A stretch of DNA of 6,026 bases from Saprospiraceae bacterium (GCA_014379065.1 JACMMM010000472.1:1-6026), one strand, 5' to 3'. Positions 1-6,026 are shown, counted from the stretch's first letter. Numbers and translations are program-made. The notes: generated from the sequence alone by a model not told the origin.

Positions 1-1
1 C

Positions 2-20
2 TTGCTTCTCGTTGAAGCAA
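2..20 (-). terminator. Hairpin after porD, possible terminator
   Basis: A perfect 7-bp inverted repeat (TTGCTTC at 2-8, GAAGCAA at 14-20) encloses a 5-nt loop. On the minus strand it starts 14 nt after the porD stop codon. The window ends one base later, so a U-tract, which would decide between terminator and plain hairpin, cannot be seen. No start of a following gene is visible in bases 1-34. Confidence 0.35.
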
Positions 21-34
21 TTCAAATGTTGTGC

Positions 35-952
35 TCAGCTTCCGATTTCCCGATATCGTTGCGTATTCGCCGGGTCTATTTTTGACATGATTTGAATGAC
101 GCGGTCTTTCTGGGCCTTGGGCGCAATTTTCCACATTTCCACCAGTTCATCTTTTTTGGCATAAGAAAACATTTGGATGATCATGGAATTGAAGTAAGCT
201 GCGCTCACCTTGTCTATGTCTTCCAAGGCAAGCAAAATGGCCGCTTTGCCCTGGTCGGGATTGGTGGTGAACGTGTCCAAACCTTTTCGGTGGTAGGTGT
301 ATATCGCATTGCGGAAGGGCCTCATACGCGGATTGAGCAGGTTTTCCATGACCCAATACCGGTTGCGGTTTTTGCCGCCGTCACCAGGACGCCAGCCCGG
401 TGCGGAATTGGTGCTGGAATTCTGGATATTGGTCACGATTTTCTCTGCGGTCAGCAAATGCTGTTCACCGCCATACTGAGAGTAGGAATCGTAATCCATG
501 CTTAAAATAATATAGACATAAAAGGCCAGCAGCGACGAAAGGTTCTGATTGTCTGGGTTTTCGCGCAAAAACTCAATCGGCTGATTCTGCTCGTATGTAA
601 AGATCACATCTTTGTCCAGATGCGAAAGCAGCGGCGTGTCGTAACCACTGCCATATACGGGGCGCGTGGCTTGAACCGCTAACTCGGCTTCAAAGTAGTT
701 GCCATCCAACTCTTTGGAGATCGTGAGGATAAAATTGCACTTGATACGCTCCTCAGGCTCAAAATTGTCGTTGGTCCATTTGGTGTTGTTTAAAAAATCT
801 TTGAGTGAGACCTCCAATTGGTCAAACACCTTGCGGTCGTTGCGCTGAAGCTGCGGGGTACTCACGCGTACGCTGGCGTTTAGCTCACCTTGTGCGTAAA
901 GCGTTGAAAAACAAATGGAAAGCGCGAAAAAAAAGGCGATTTTCTTATTCAT
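35..952 (-). CDS. porD: PorD / DUF4835 family exported protein linked to type IX secretion
   Basis: A 305-residue protein of the DUF4835 family, which is annotated as PorD and associated with the Bacteroidota type IX secretion system; its molecular role is not well defined. Residues 1-20 form a signal peptide: Lys3-Lys4, a hydrophobic core, then LYA|QG, a typical signal peptidase I site with no lipobox Cys. The mature protein opens with the family-like GELNASVRVSTPQLQ, followed by NNTKWT, the RPVYGSGYDTPLL segment, a NLSSLLAFYVYIILSMD stretch, and a DGGKNRNRYWVMENLL region. These and the length fit the family, recognised from memory. The start at 952 was chosen because it opens directly with the signal peptide; the frame stays open 16 codons further upstream without a signal-like start. 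The gene begins 60 nt after coaBC, the usual neighbour in Bacteroidota, so the two may be cotranscribed. No Shine-Dalgarno is seen. Confidence 0.85.
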   Translation of the reverse strand: MNKKIAFFFALSICFSTLYAQGELNASVRVSTPQLQRNDRKVFDQLEVSLKDFLNNTKWTNDNFEPEERIKCNFILTISKELDGNYFEAELAVQATRPVYGSGYDTPLLSHLDKDVIFTYEQNQPIEFLRENPDNQNLSSLLAFYVYIILSMDYDSYSQYGGEQHLLTAEKIVTNIQNSSTNSAPGWRPGDGGKNRNRYWVMENLLNPRMRPFRNAIYTYHRKGLDTFTTNPDQGKAAILLALEDIDKVSAAYFNSMIIQMFSYAKKDELVEMWKIAPKAQKDRVIQIMSKIDPANTQRYREIGS

Positions 953-984
953 AGAGCGATGATAATTCTGCTTGAAAATAGAGC

Positions 985-1004
985 GGCTTGCAGCCTGCAA
1001 GGCC
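985..1004. repeat. Short dyad between coaBC and porD
   Basis: CTTGCAG (987-993) and CTGCAAG (995-1001) are a perfect 7-bp dyad around a single central base; as RNA it would fold as a 5-bp stem with a 5-nt loop. Outer GG/CC bases can add two pairs past one bulged base. It begins about 10 nt after the coaBC stop on the minus strand. No run of U follows (CCGCTCTATTTTC), so it is not a convincing intrinsic terminator. A 3'-end hairpin or a protein-binding dyad are both possible. Confidence 0.4.
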
Positions 1005-1012
1005 CTGACGCA

Positions 1013-2254
1013 TTATGACTGCCTTGGGTTGGCTCTCTTGCAAATTTCTGCGACAATATCGTCCGCTACTTCCAATTTGCTTTTCAGCGGAAAATCTGTG
1101 CGCGAACCGTCGCGCCGCAAAATGCTGATTTGGTTGGTATCATGGCCGAAGCCTGCCCCGGCGTCGCGCATCGAATTGAGCACGATAAAATCGAAATTTT
1201 TCTTCTCCAGTTTTTGCAAGGCATTCGACGTTTCATCGTTGGTTTCGAGGGCAAAGCCCGCGAAAACTTGGTGGTTTTTCTTGACCTTTCCAAGGGTTGC
1301 CGCGATGTCCACGGTTTTTACCAATTCGAGTGAAAGGTCGCCCTCTTTCTTTTTAATTTTTGTTTCTGAAAACTCCTTGGGTCTGTAATCGGCCACAGCT
1401 GCTGCGAGGATTATGATGTCCATGCCTGAAAAAACGGCCTCACATGCCTCATGCATTTCCTTTGCCGACATGACGGAAATCACCTTGATCGCTGGATTAA
1501 CGGGCCTCAAATCGGTAGGTCCCAACACCAAACTTACTTCGGCCCCTTCTCGTGCCATTGCTTCTGCCAGCGCAATGCCCATTTTTCCTGTGGAATGATT
1601 GCCCAAAAAACGCACTGGGTCCAGGGGTTCAAAAGTAGGGCCTGCTGTGACCAGTGCTCTCAAATTTGACAATCCCGATGTTTTCGGGATTGTCAAATTC
1701 TCAGCAACTACTTTAGTTTTGGCTGACGTTTGTGAAAGCCGCGCCATAACAAACGCCAAAATCTCTTCGGGTTCCGCCATGCGGCCATCGCCCACAAGTC
1801 CACTGGCCAACTCGCCATGGCCTACGGGGATAATTTGCACCCCATGTTCCTGCAACCGCTGTATATTGGCCTGAGTGGCCGGGTGGTGCCACATATCCAG
1901 GTCCATGGCCGGCGCCACAAAAACGGGGCATCGGGCGGAGAGGTAAACAGCACTCAAAATGTTGTCGCACAAACCGTTTGCAAGCTTGGCCAAGGTGTTC
2001 GCGGTGGCCGGAGCGATAAGGAGCGCATCGGCCCACAGCCCGAGCTCTACATGGTTGTTCCAGCCCGATTCTGAAACGACCTCTGTAAGAACGGGCCGTT
2101 TGGAAAGGGTGGAAAGCGTTAGTGGGGCGACAAATGCCTTGGCCGATTCCGTCATCAACACTTGCACCTCATCTCCTTGTTTTACGAACAAACGTGTCAG
2201 AAAGGCCGCTTTATACGCTGCGATGGAGCCAGAAATGCCAAGGATAATTTTCAT
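1013..2254 (-). CDS. coaBC: Bifunctional phosphopantothenoylcysteine decarboxylase / phosphopantothenate-cysteine ligase CoaBC (Dfp)
   Basis: A cytosolic 413-residue enzyme for two steps of coenzyme A synthesis. CoaB joins 4'-phosphopantothenate to cysteine using CTP, and CoaC, an FMN flavoprotein, decarboxylates the product to 4'-phosphopantetheine. CoaC spans about residues 1-175: GISGSIAAYKA at 6-16, the catalytic-type His68 in HVEL, PATANTLAK at 82-90, PAMDLDMW at 115-122 and the substrate clamp LASGLVGDGRM at 149-159. CoaB spans about 200-413: VTAGPT at 202-207, NHSTGKMG at 219-226, AAAVADYRP at 284-292, KIKK at 299-302 and a GFALET motif. Length fits the family. Compared with E. coli Dfp, the PxMN Asn is Asp118 and the clamp Cys is Ser151. 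The linker (about 175-199) contains a perfect inverted repeat. ATG at 2254 opens with the canonical MKIILGISGS; a TTG codon 18 bases upstream in the same frame is a less likely start. Confidence 0.97.
   Translation of the reverse strand: MKIILGISGSIAAYKAAFLTRLFVKQGDEVQVLMTESAKAFVAPLTLSTLSKRPVLTEVVSESGWNNHVELGLWADALLIAPATANTLAKLANGLCDNILSAVYLSARCPVFVAPAMDLDMWHHPATQANIQRLQEHGVQIIPVGHGELASGLVGDGRMAEPEEILAFVMARLSQTSAKTKVVAENLTIPKTSGLSNLRALVTAGPTFEPLDPVRFLGNHSTGKMGIALAEAMAREGAEVSLVLGPTDLRPVNPAIKVISVMSAKEMHEACEAVFSGMDIIILAAAVADYRPKEFSETKIKKKEGDLSLELVKTVDIAATLGKVKKNHQVFAGFALETNDETSNALQKLEKKNFDFIVLNSMRDAGAGFGHDTNQISILRRDGSRTDFPLKSKLEVADDIVAEICKRANPRQS
1663..1699. repeat. Perfect 16-bp inverted repeat inside coaBC linker
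   Basis: AATTTGACAATCCCGA (1663-1678) is followed, after the 5-base loop TGTTT, by its exact reverse complement at 1684-1699. The flanking bases do not pair, so the repeat has sharp edges. In the coaBC frame it encodes residues 186-198, NLTIPKTSGLSNL, precisely in the segment joining the CoaC and CoaB domains, and keeps the frame open. The arms are too long and exact to be explained by codon choice alone. It may be an inserted palindromic element tolerated in a flexible linker; it could equally be a selected mRNA hairpin. It is not a terminator, since it lies mid-gene and is followed by more than 200 codons of conserved enzyme. Confidence 0.9.
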
Positions 2255-2274
2255 AAATATCTCAAAGTACAATA

Positions 2275-2324
2275 GACTGGGTACGTTTACGAAACTTTAA
2301 AAGTTTTCGTAAACGTACCCAGTC
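2275..2324. repeat. Strong near-perfect palindrome between pckA and coaBC
   Basis: GACTGGGTACGTTTACG (2275-2291) pairs perfectly over 17 bp with 2308-2324. Past one bulged T (2307), six more pairs form (2292-2297 with 2301-2306), leaving a 3-nt TAA loop: 23 base pairs in all. It starts 11 nt after the pckA stop and ends 20 nt before the coaBC ATG. On the minus strand the six-T run comes before the stem, not after it, so the usual hairpin-then-U-tract order of an intrinsic terminator is missing. Likely roles are a 3'-end stabilising or terminating structure for pckA, a structure in the coaBC leader, or a dispersed palindromic repeat. Confidence 0.85.
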
Positions 2325-2335
2325 AAAAAATAGCG

Positions 2336-3949
2336 CTACCCTTTCGGCCCAGCTGCCACAATTTCCGCGCTGGCTTGATCGGTGTATTTTTCAAAATTCT
2401 GGACAAACTCCTTTGCCAGCGACTTGGCTTTTGCATCGTATTCCGCTTTGTCCGCCCAAGTGTTGCGCGGATTTAGAATATCGCTCGGTACGCCCGGGCA
2501 GGCCATTGGGATTTCCATGCCAAACACGGGGTGTTTTTCAAACGCCACATCGTCCAGGCCACCGTTGAGTGCTGCCGTGATCATAGCGCGGGTGTAGGGC
2601 AATTTGATCCGGTTGCCTACTCCATACGGGCCACCAACCCAACCCGTGTTGATGAGCCAAACTTTTGCCTTGCTCTTGCGGAGTTTTTTGCCCAAAAGAT
2701 CAGCGTAACTGGCTGGGTGCAAGGGTAGGAAAGGTGCTCCGAAACAAGCCGAAAAGGTTGATTTTGGCTCTTTTACGCCGACTTCTGTTCCTGCAACACG
2801 AGCCGTGTAGCCGCTGATGAAAAAGTACATCGCCTGTTCTGCCGTAAGCCGGGAAATGGGCGGTAGTATGCCATAAGCGTCGCAAGTGAGAAAGAAAATG
2901 TTTTTTGGGTCGCCGACGGCACGGCTGGGGCTTACGGCGTTTTCGATGTGGTTAATGGGGTACGAGACACGGGTGTTTTCCGTGATACTGCGGTCGGCAT
3001 AGTTTACGGCGCGGGTGCCCGGGAAGAATTTGATATTTTCCAAAATTGCCCCGTGGCGGATAGCACGGAAGATATCGGGTTCTTTTTCGGCAGTGAGGTC
3101 AATTGTTTTAGCATAGCAACCGCCCTCGAAATTGAACACTTCTCCCGTGGCCCAAGCATGCTCGTCGTCACCAATAAGCGGGCGGTTGGGGTCGGCACTG
3201 AGGGTCGTTTTGCCAGTGCCGGAAAGGCCAAAGAAAAGGGCGATGTCTCCATCATGACCCACATTGGCAGAGCAGTGCATGGGCAGCGCATCTTTGGTGC
3301 GCGTGGGCAATACAAAGTTGATGACCGAGAAAATCCCTTTTTTGATTTCGCCCGTATAACCCGTGCCGCCGATGAGCAGGCGACGTTTTTTAACGTTCAC
3401 GATGGCAAAATTGTGTTGGCGGGTGCCATCCACCGCCGGGTCAGCTTTGAATCCTGGAACACAAAGCACCGTCCAACGCGGTTCAAAATGCTCCAATTCC
3501 TTATGGTCCGGGCGGAGGAACATATTGCTGGCGAATTGATTGCTCCATGGGTATTCCGTCACCACGCGAGCACGAAGGCGGTATTCGGGGTTCGCGCTGG
3601 CGTTGGCTTCTACATCGCGGACGTAGACGTCTTTTTTTCGCATATAACTGCACACTTTGCGCCACAGTGCGTCGAATTTCTTGGGCTCGAAGGCTAGGTT
3701 CACTTTCCCCCAGTTCACCTTGTTGGCCGTAATGCTGTCTTTCACGATAAAGCGATCATCAGGGGAACGGCCCGTGAATTCGCCCGTGTAGATGACCAAG
3801 GCGCCTGAATCGGCCAATTGGCCCATGCCTTTTGAAATGGTATGCTCCACCAATTCTTCCGGGGAGAGGTTCCAGTAAGCAGTTTTTAAGTTTTTAAGCC
3901 CGAGATCTTGAAGGTTGGCGTTGGGGTTTTTGTGTCCTAATTCTTGCAT
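2336..3949 (-). CDS. pckA: Phosphoenolpyruvate carboxykinase (ATP)
   Basis: A 537-residue cytosolic enzyme of the ATP-dependent PEPCK family (EC 4.1.1.49), which interconverts oxaloacetate plus ATP with phosphoenolpyruvate, CO2 and ADP; it drives gluconeogenesis and can run as an anaplerotic step. Visible signatures are the substrate-binding TGEFTGRSPDDRF (55-67, Arg61), the Lys pair KK at 203-204, His225 in MHCSANVG, the P-loop GLSGTGKTTLS (241-251), the metal-binding GDDEHAW (260-266) and, near the C-terminus, NTGWVGGPYGVGNRIKLPYT. Length is normal and no key residue is missing. The ATG at 3949 gives MQELGHKNPN, a family-like N-terminus; the frame is open upstream to a TTG at 4042, but those 31 codons cover the leader and part of the repeat array and look unlike protein. 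No Shine-Dalgarno: the leader is A/T rich. It is separated by 235 bp from the gene upstream, so it probably has its own promoter. Confidence 0.98.
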   Translation of the reverse strand: MQELGHKNPNANLQDLGLKNLKTAYWNLSPEELVEHTISKGMGQLADSGALVIYTGEFTGRSPDDRFIVKDSITANKVNWGKVNLAFEPKKFDALWRKVCSYMRKKDVYVRDVEANASANPEYRLRARVVTEYPWSNQFASNMFLRPDHKELEHFEPRWTVLCVPGFKADPAVDGTRQHNFAIVNVKKRRLLIGGTGYTGEIKKGIFSVINFVLPTRTKDALPMHCSANVGHDGDIALFFGLSGTGKTTLSADPNRPLIGDDEHAWATGEVFNFEGGCYAKTIDLTAEKEPDIFRAIRHGAILENIKFFPGTRAVNYADRSITENTRVSYPINHIENAVSPSRAVGDPKNIFFLTCDAYGILPPISRLTAEQAMYFFISGYTARVAGTEVGVKEPKSTFSACFGAPFLPLHPASYADLLGKKLRKSKAKVWLINTGWVGGPYGVGNRIKLPYTRAMITAALNGGLDDVAFEKHPVFGMEIPMACPGVPSDILNPRNTWADKAEYDAKAKSLAKEFVQNFEKYTDQASAEIVAAGPKG

Positions 3950-4033
3950 AAATTTAATGATTTTGGATTTTGGACAATAGGCATTGAACTTGGTTGATTT
4001 GAAATTTACGGCTACAAAAAACCTTCGTGCCGA

Positions 4034-4073
4034 AAAGTCCAACGTCCAACGTCCAAAAGTCCAAAGTCCAAAG
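4034..4073. repeat. Heptanucleotide tandem array upstream of pckA
   Basis: On the plus strand five units read AAAGTCC, AACGTCC, AACGTCC, AAAAGTCC and AAAGTCC, then a partial AAAG. The unit is 7 bp, with one 8-bp copy. The pattern suggests slippage expansion followed by drift. Bases 4051-4065 can pair with 3961-3974/3975 near the pckA start codon over 14 bp with one bulged base. Confidence 0.8.
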
Positions 4074-4090
4074 ATTTTGGTTAGGCAATC

Positions 4091-4114
4091 AAAAAACGCT
4101 CAAGCCTAAAGCGT
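4091..4114 (-). terminator. Probable intrinsic terminator of the beta-helix gene
   Basis: Read on the minus strand, ACGCTT (4114-4109), a 7-nt loop and GAGCGT (4101-4096) form a 6-bp stem with one G-U pair, followed immediately by a T run at 4096-4091. This is the order expected of a Rho-independent terminator, 70 nt after the stop of the upstream gene. The stem is short, which limits confidence. Confidence 0.5.
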
Positions 4115-4123
4115 GGCGAGGCT

Positions 4124-4151
4124 CGGCGGCGGCGCTAAGGTACGGCGGCGG
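4124..4151. repeat. GC-rich direct repeat
   Basis: CGGCGGCGG occurs at 4124-4132 and again at 4143-4151, within a GC-rich patch in an otherwise A/T-rich intergenic region just after the beta-helix gene. Function unknown; simple-sequence origin is likely. Confidence 0.6.
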
Positions 4152-4184
4152 TTCTTTCATTTTTATCCCGACTTGACCATTACT

Positions 4185-5948
4185 TTAAGGCATTTTTAAC
4201 ATAAATTTCGCAGCCGTTTTTCCAGCACATTTTGCCCGCACTAGGTACAAACCTGCTGGCCAATACGCACAAGGGATGCGGAGTTTTCCATCAACATTCT
4301 CTGAGGAAAACCGGCATTTTCCCGACAGGTCAAAAATCTCTACCGCGCCTGGTACTCCCATAAAAACGAAGCATTCTGCAGAAGCAGGATTGGGGTAAAC
4401 GCCGAATTGAAAGGCGGCAGATGGAGGCTCAAAGCTGCCCACGATCAAACCTGTTCGGGCCTCGCAGTCGGTTTTTTCATTCCCGGAAAAGAACCTGTCT
4501 TTGGCGGGGATGGACGCGGTATTGAAGGCTGATGGCGGCCCGATCAGGAAATTCGTACCAGACAAAAAGGAAGGCAATTGCCTGAAATAGAGCGAAGTGT
4601 CTTCCTGCGCGGGAGTGCCCGCAGGGACGATGGCTCCGCCTTGACTGTTGCCCTGTTCAAAATGGTCGGTACCGCTTACGACATAAAGACCCTGGAATAA
4701 ACCGCCCGGCACGATCTCGTTGCCCAGGATATTGAGCGAATGCTGATAGTTCGGCTCGGTCGTGATCAAACCATAGCCGGTGGTACGATTCCTGAATAGG
4801 GTATTGAAGGGGCCGTTGTTGCCGTGCGATCCATCGGGACGGATATTCTCGCAGATATTGCCCTCGAAAAGATTGTACGAAGGGTAATTGCCGTGCAGCA
4901 CGATTTCGCCCGCAGCATCATTGGGGAATTCTACCCAGATTGGATCGGTAGAAAAATTGTAGCCCAAAACATTGCCGTTCGCGCCACTTTGGAGGAGCAT
5001 GGAATGGCGCAGGTGTTTGAAAATGTTGTTTTGGGCGCGGTTGTCGCTGGAGGTGAATTCGAGCACGAGACCGTAACCCTGACCGCTGCCGCCATAAGCA
5101 AAAGCGTCGTGGGCATAGCAACCGTACACTTCGCAATGGGTGCTGCCATCAAAAGTAAAATGGGCGAAATTACATACTTCGCTTTCCACCCCTACCAGCC
5201 AGCATCGTCGTGAATGTTCAAAAAGGATGTTGGAGCCTATGGGCACATTTGGGTCTAAGCGTTTGATTTTCAGGCATTCCAATCCGGCGTCATCTACTGG
5301 ATCAATCTTGCGCAACCGTGGGTGGAGCGCCCAATCGCAGTCCAGGCGCAGGGGGTGATTCACTAGAATTTCGCTGTCGGTGGCGGCCAAAACGTCGAAC
5401 AATTGCCCTGCCGAACCGAGTGCCCAGCTGGAAAAAATCAGGAGGCTGTCGTCGAATTGAAGCCTTGCGCAATCGCCAGGTTTCAGATCAGTCTCGGCGT
5501 ATAGGAGGGTGTCGCCCCGTACTGCGCTTTGGGTCAGTGGAAAGGCGCTGCTGTCGTGGACGATGGTGCCACGCGACACGATACAGTTTTGCTGTGTGCT
5601 CCCAAGGTCAAAGTATAAGGTAGTGAATGGTGACCCTTCACCCCGCACGATGAGGCTGTCGCGCAAGTGGATAGGGTTGTGGAAGAGGTACTTTCCTGGG
5701 GGGAAATATATTACTCCCGGCTGGCCTTGCAAGGCTGCAACGGCTTGTTGGAATGGGATTTCATTGAGTGTCGCACTGTCTCCTGAGCCGCCAAAATTGA
5801 GTATATTGAGTACTTTGCTATAATCCGGGATGGGGGATTGTCGTCCAGCTGTCGTCCAGTCGCTTCGGCGTTCCAGGGGGAGGCTTTGGGCTTTGGACAG
5901 GGTAGGGGAGAGCAAAAGTGCGAAGGCAAACAGGGTAAATAGGCGCAT
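4185..5948 (-). CDS. Secreted right-handed beta-helix (pectate-lyase-fold) protein with T9SS sorting domain
   Basis: A 587-residue exported protein. Residues 1-20 are a signal peptide (Arg2, hydrophobic core, cleavage at SKA|QS). Residues about 45-105 resemble the N-terminal cap of the Pectate_lyase_3 type: LNFGGSGDSATLNEIPFQQA, then GVIYFPPGKYLF and LIVRGEG. From about 235 to 420 short strand-turn units rich in N, G and hydrophobics (for example NNIFKHLRHSMLLQ, NVLGYNFS, YNLFEGNICENI, NTLFRNRTTGYG) fit parallel beta-helix rungs. Residues 517-587 are a type A sorting domain: VYPNPAS, VEIFDLSGK, PAGLYLVRAK and a Lys-containing end, KFMLKMP. Such domains direct cargo through the type IX system across the outer membrane for release or surface attachment. 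Polysaccharide binding or cleavage is common in this fold, but I cannot identify catalytic residues or substrate; a non-enzymatic surface protein is equally possible. ATG at 5948 directly opens the signal peptide. Its partner secretion factor PorD lies in the same window but is not in its operon. Confidence 0.85.
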   Translation of the reverse strand: MRLFTLFAFALLLSPTLSKAQSLPLERRSDWTTAGRQSPIPDYSKVLNILNFGGSGDSATLNEIPFQQAVAALQGQPGVIYFPPGKYLFHNPIHLRDSLIVRGEGSPFTTLYFDLGSTQQNCIVSRGTIVHDSSAFPLTQSAVRGDTLLYAETDLKPGDCARLQFDDSLLIFSSWALGSAGQLFDVLAATDSEILVNHPLRLDCDWALHPRLRKIDPVDDAGLECLKIKRLDPNVPIGSNILFEHSRRCWLVGVESEVCNFAHFTFDGSTHCEVYGCYAHDAFAYGGSGQGYGLVLEFTSSDNRAQNNIFKHLRHSMLLQSGANGNVLGYNFSTDPIWVEFPNDAAGEIVLHGNYPSYNLFEGNICENIRPDGSHGNNGPFNTLFRNRTTGYGLITTEPNYQHSLNILGNEIVPGGLFQGLYVVSGTDHFEQGNSQGGAIVPAGTPAQEDTSLYFRQLPSFLSGTNFLIGPPSAFNTASIPAKDRFFSGNEKTDCEARTGLIVGSFEPPSAAFQFGVYPNPASAECFVFMGVPGAVEIFDLSGKCRFSSENVDGKLRIPCAYWPAGLYLVRAKCAGKTAAKFMLKMP

Positions 5949-6026
5949 TTACGGATTGATTTTGCGCGAAAAATAGATGTTTCCCATCTAGGAATATGGG
6001 TCATCCCGAATTTTAGGGTTTAGCAC
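5949..6026 (-). promoter_or_regulatory. Upstream region of the beta-helix gene with a small hairpin
   Basis: A perfect 6-bp inverted repeat, TAGATG (5974-5979) and CATCTA (5985-5990) around a 5-nt loop, lies 26-42 nt ahead of the start codon. Overlapping its edge, TATTTTTC (minus strand, 5975 to 5968) matches the Bacteroidota -7 consensus TAnnTTTG at seven of eight positions and would give a short leader. No -33 TTTG is seen at the right distance, so this is only a candidate promoter with a possible operator-like dyad. Confidence 0.25.

Larger units (their letters stand above)
3950..4184 (-). other. pckA upstream region
   Basis: This 235-bp gap must contain the end of the beta-helix transcript and probably the pckA promoter. 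From the far end toward pckA it holds a GC-rich stretch, a U-tailed hairpin, a heptanucleotide repeat array and an A/T-rich leader. The best match to the Bacteroidota -7 consensus TAnnTTTG is TAAATTTC (minus strand, 4008 to 4001, seven of eight), but no TTTG-type -33 element sits at a suitable distance, so the promoter is not located with confidence. Segment 3961-3975 is complementary to part of the array. Confidence 0.45.

Noticed and set aside
1..34. Start of recN at the window edge.
   Set aside because: No ATG or RecN-like N-terminus is present on the minus strand in these bases; the gene, if there, begins outside the window.
92..505. A 137-codon plus-strand open frame opposite porD.
   Set aside because: It lies wholly inside the well-supported porD gene and its translation has no family-like features.
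1663..1699. Intrinsic terminator inside coaBC.
   Set aside because: No U-tract follows and the CoaB half downstream is intact and in frame.
2255..2272. TTG start extending CoaBC by six residues.
   Set aside because: The ATG at 2254 gives the canonical N-terminus, and the extension adds only YFEIF-type residues next to the hairpin.
2948..3697. A 249-codon open frame on the plus strand opposite pckA.
   Set aside because: It is antisense to highly conserved PEPCK sequence, has no recognisable domain or start signal, and is explained by codon bias of the real gene.
3950..4042. N-terminal extension of PckA by 31 codons from a TTG.
   Set aside because: The extension runs over the leader and part of the tandem array, and the family normally begins near the ATG at 3949.
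6001..6018. ATCCCGA, which recurs at 6003, 4166 and in the coaBC palindrome, as a dispersed repeat family.
   Set aside because: The shared core is only about seven bases and the flanks differ, so chance is sufficient within this window.

Overview
The window looks like a chromosomal piece of a Bacteroidota bacterium. Three things point there: a PorD/DUF4835-family lipid-independent exported protein next to coaBC, a secreted beta-helix protein ending in a type IX secretion (Por/T9SS) sorting domain, and start codons preceded by A/T-rich sequence with no clear Shine-Dalgarno. Assignment below phylum is not possible from what is visible; a saprospirian or chitinophagian relative would be a guess. 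All four protein genes lie on the minus strand, so they read from high to low coordinates: beta-helix protein, pckA, coaBC, porD.

Layout: 5949-6026 is the short upstream region of the first gene. 4185-5948 encodes a 587-residue exported, pectate-lyase-fold protein with a C-terminal sorting domain. 3950-4184 is a structured intergenic region with a probable terminator, a GC-rich direct repeat and a heptanucleotide repeat array ahead of pckA. 2336-3949 is ATP-dependent phosphoenolpyruvate carboxykinase. 2255-2335 holds a very strong hairpin. 1013-2254 is bifunctional coenzyme A biosynthesis protein CoaBC, which carries a perfect 16-bp inverted repeat inside its interdomain linker. 953-1012 holds another dyad. 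35-952 is PorD. A last hairpin lies at 2-20; recN, which commonly follows this gene pair in Bacteroidota, is not visible before the window ends.

The genes are mostly housekeeping: gluconeogenesis/anaplerosis (PckA), CoA synthesis (CoaBC), and a factor linked to T9SS (PorD), plus one probable T9SS cargo protein. There is no functional operon logic beyond the familiar coaBC-porD pairing. I found no defence system, mobile gene, CRISPR array or RNA gene. The noteworthy signals are small palindromes: one placed in frame within coaBC, one of 23 paired bases between pckA and coaBC, and a pattern in which each gene is followed by a dyad, mostly without the U-tract of a classical terminator. The pckA upstream repeat array can also pair with a segment just ahead of the pckA start codon.
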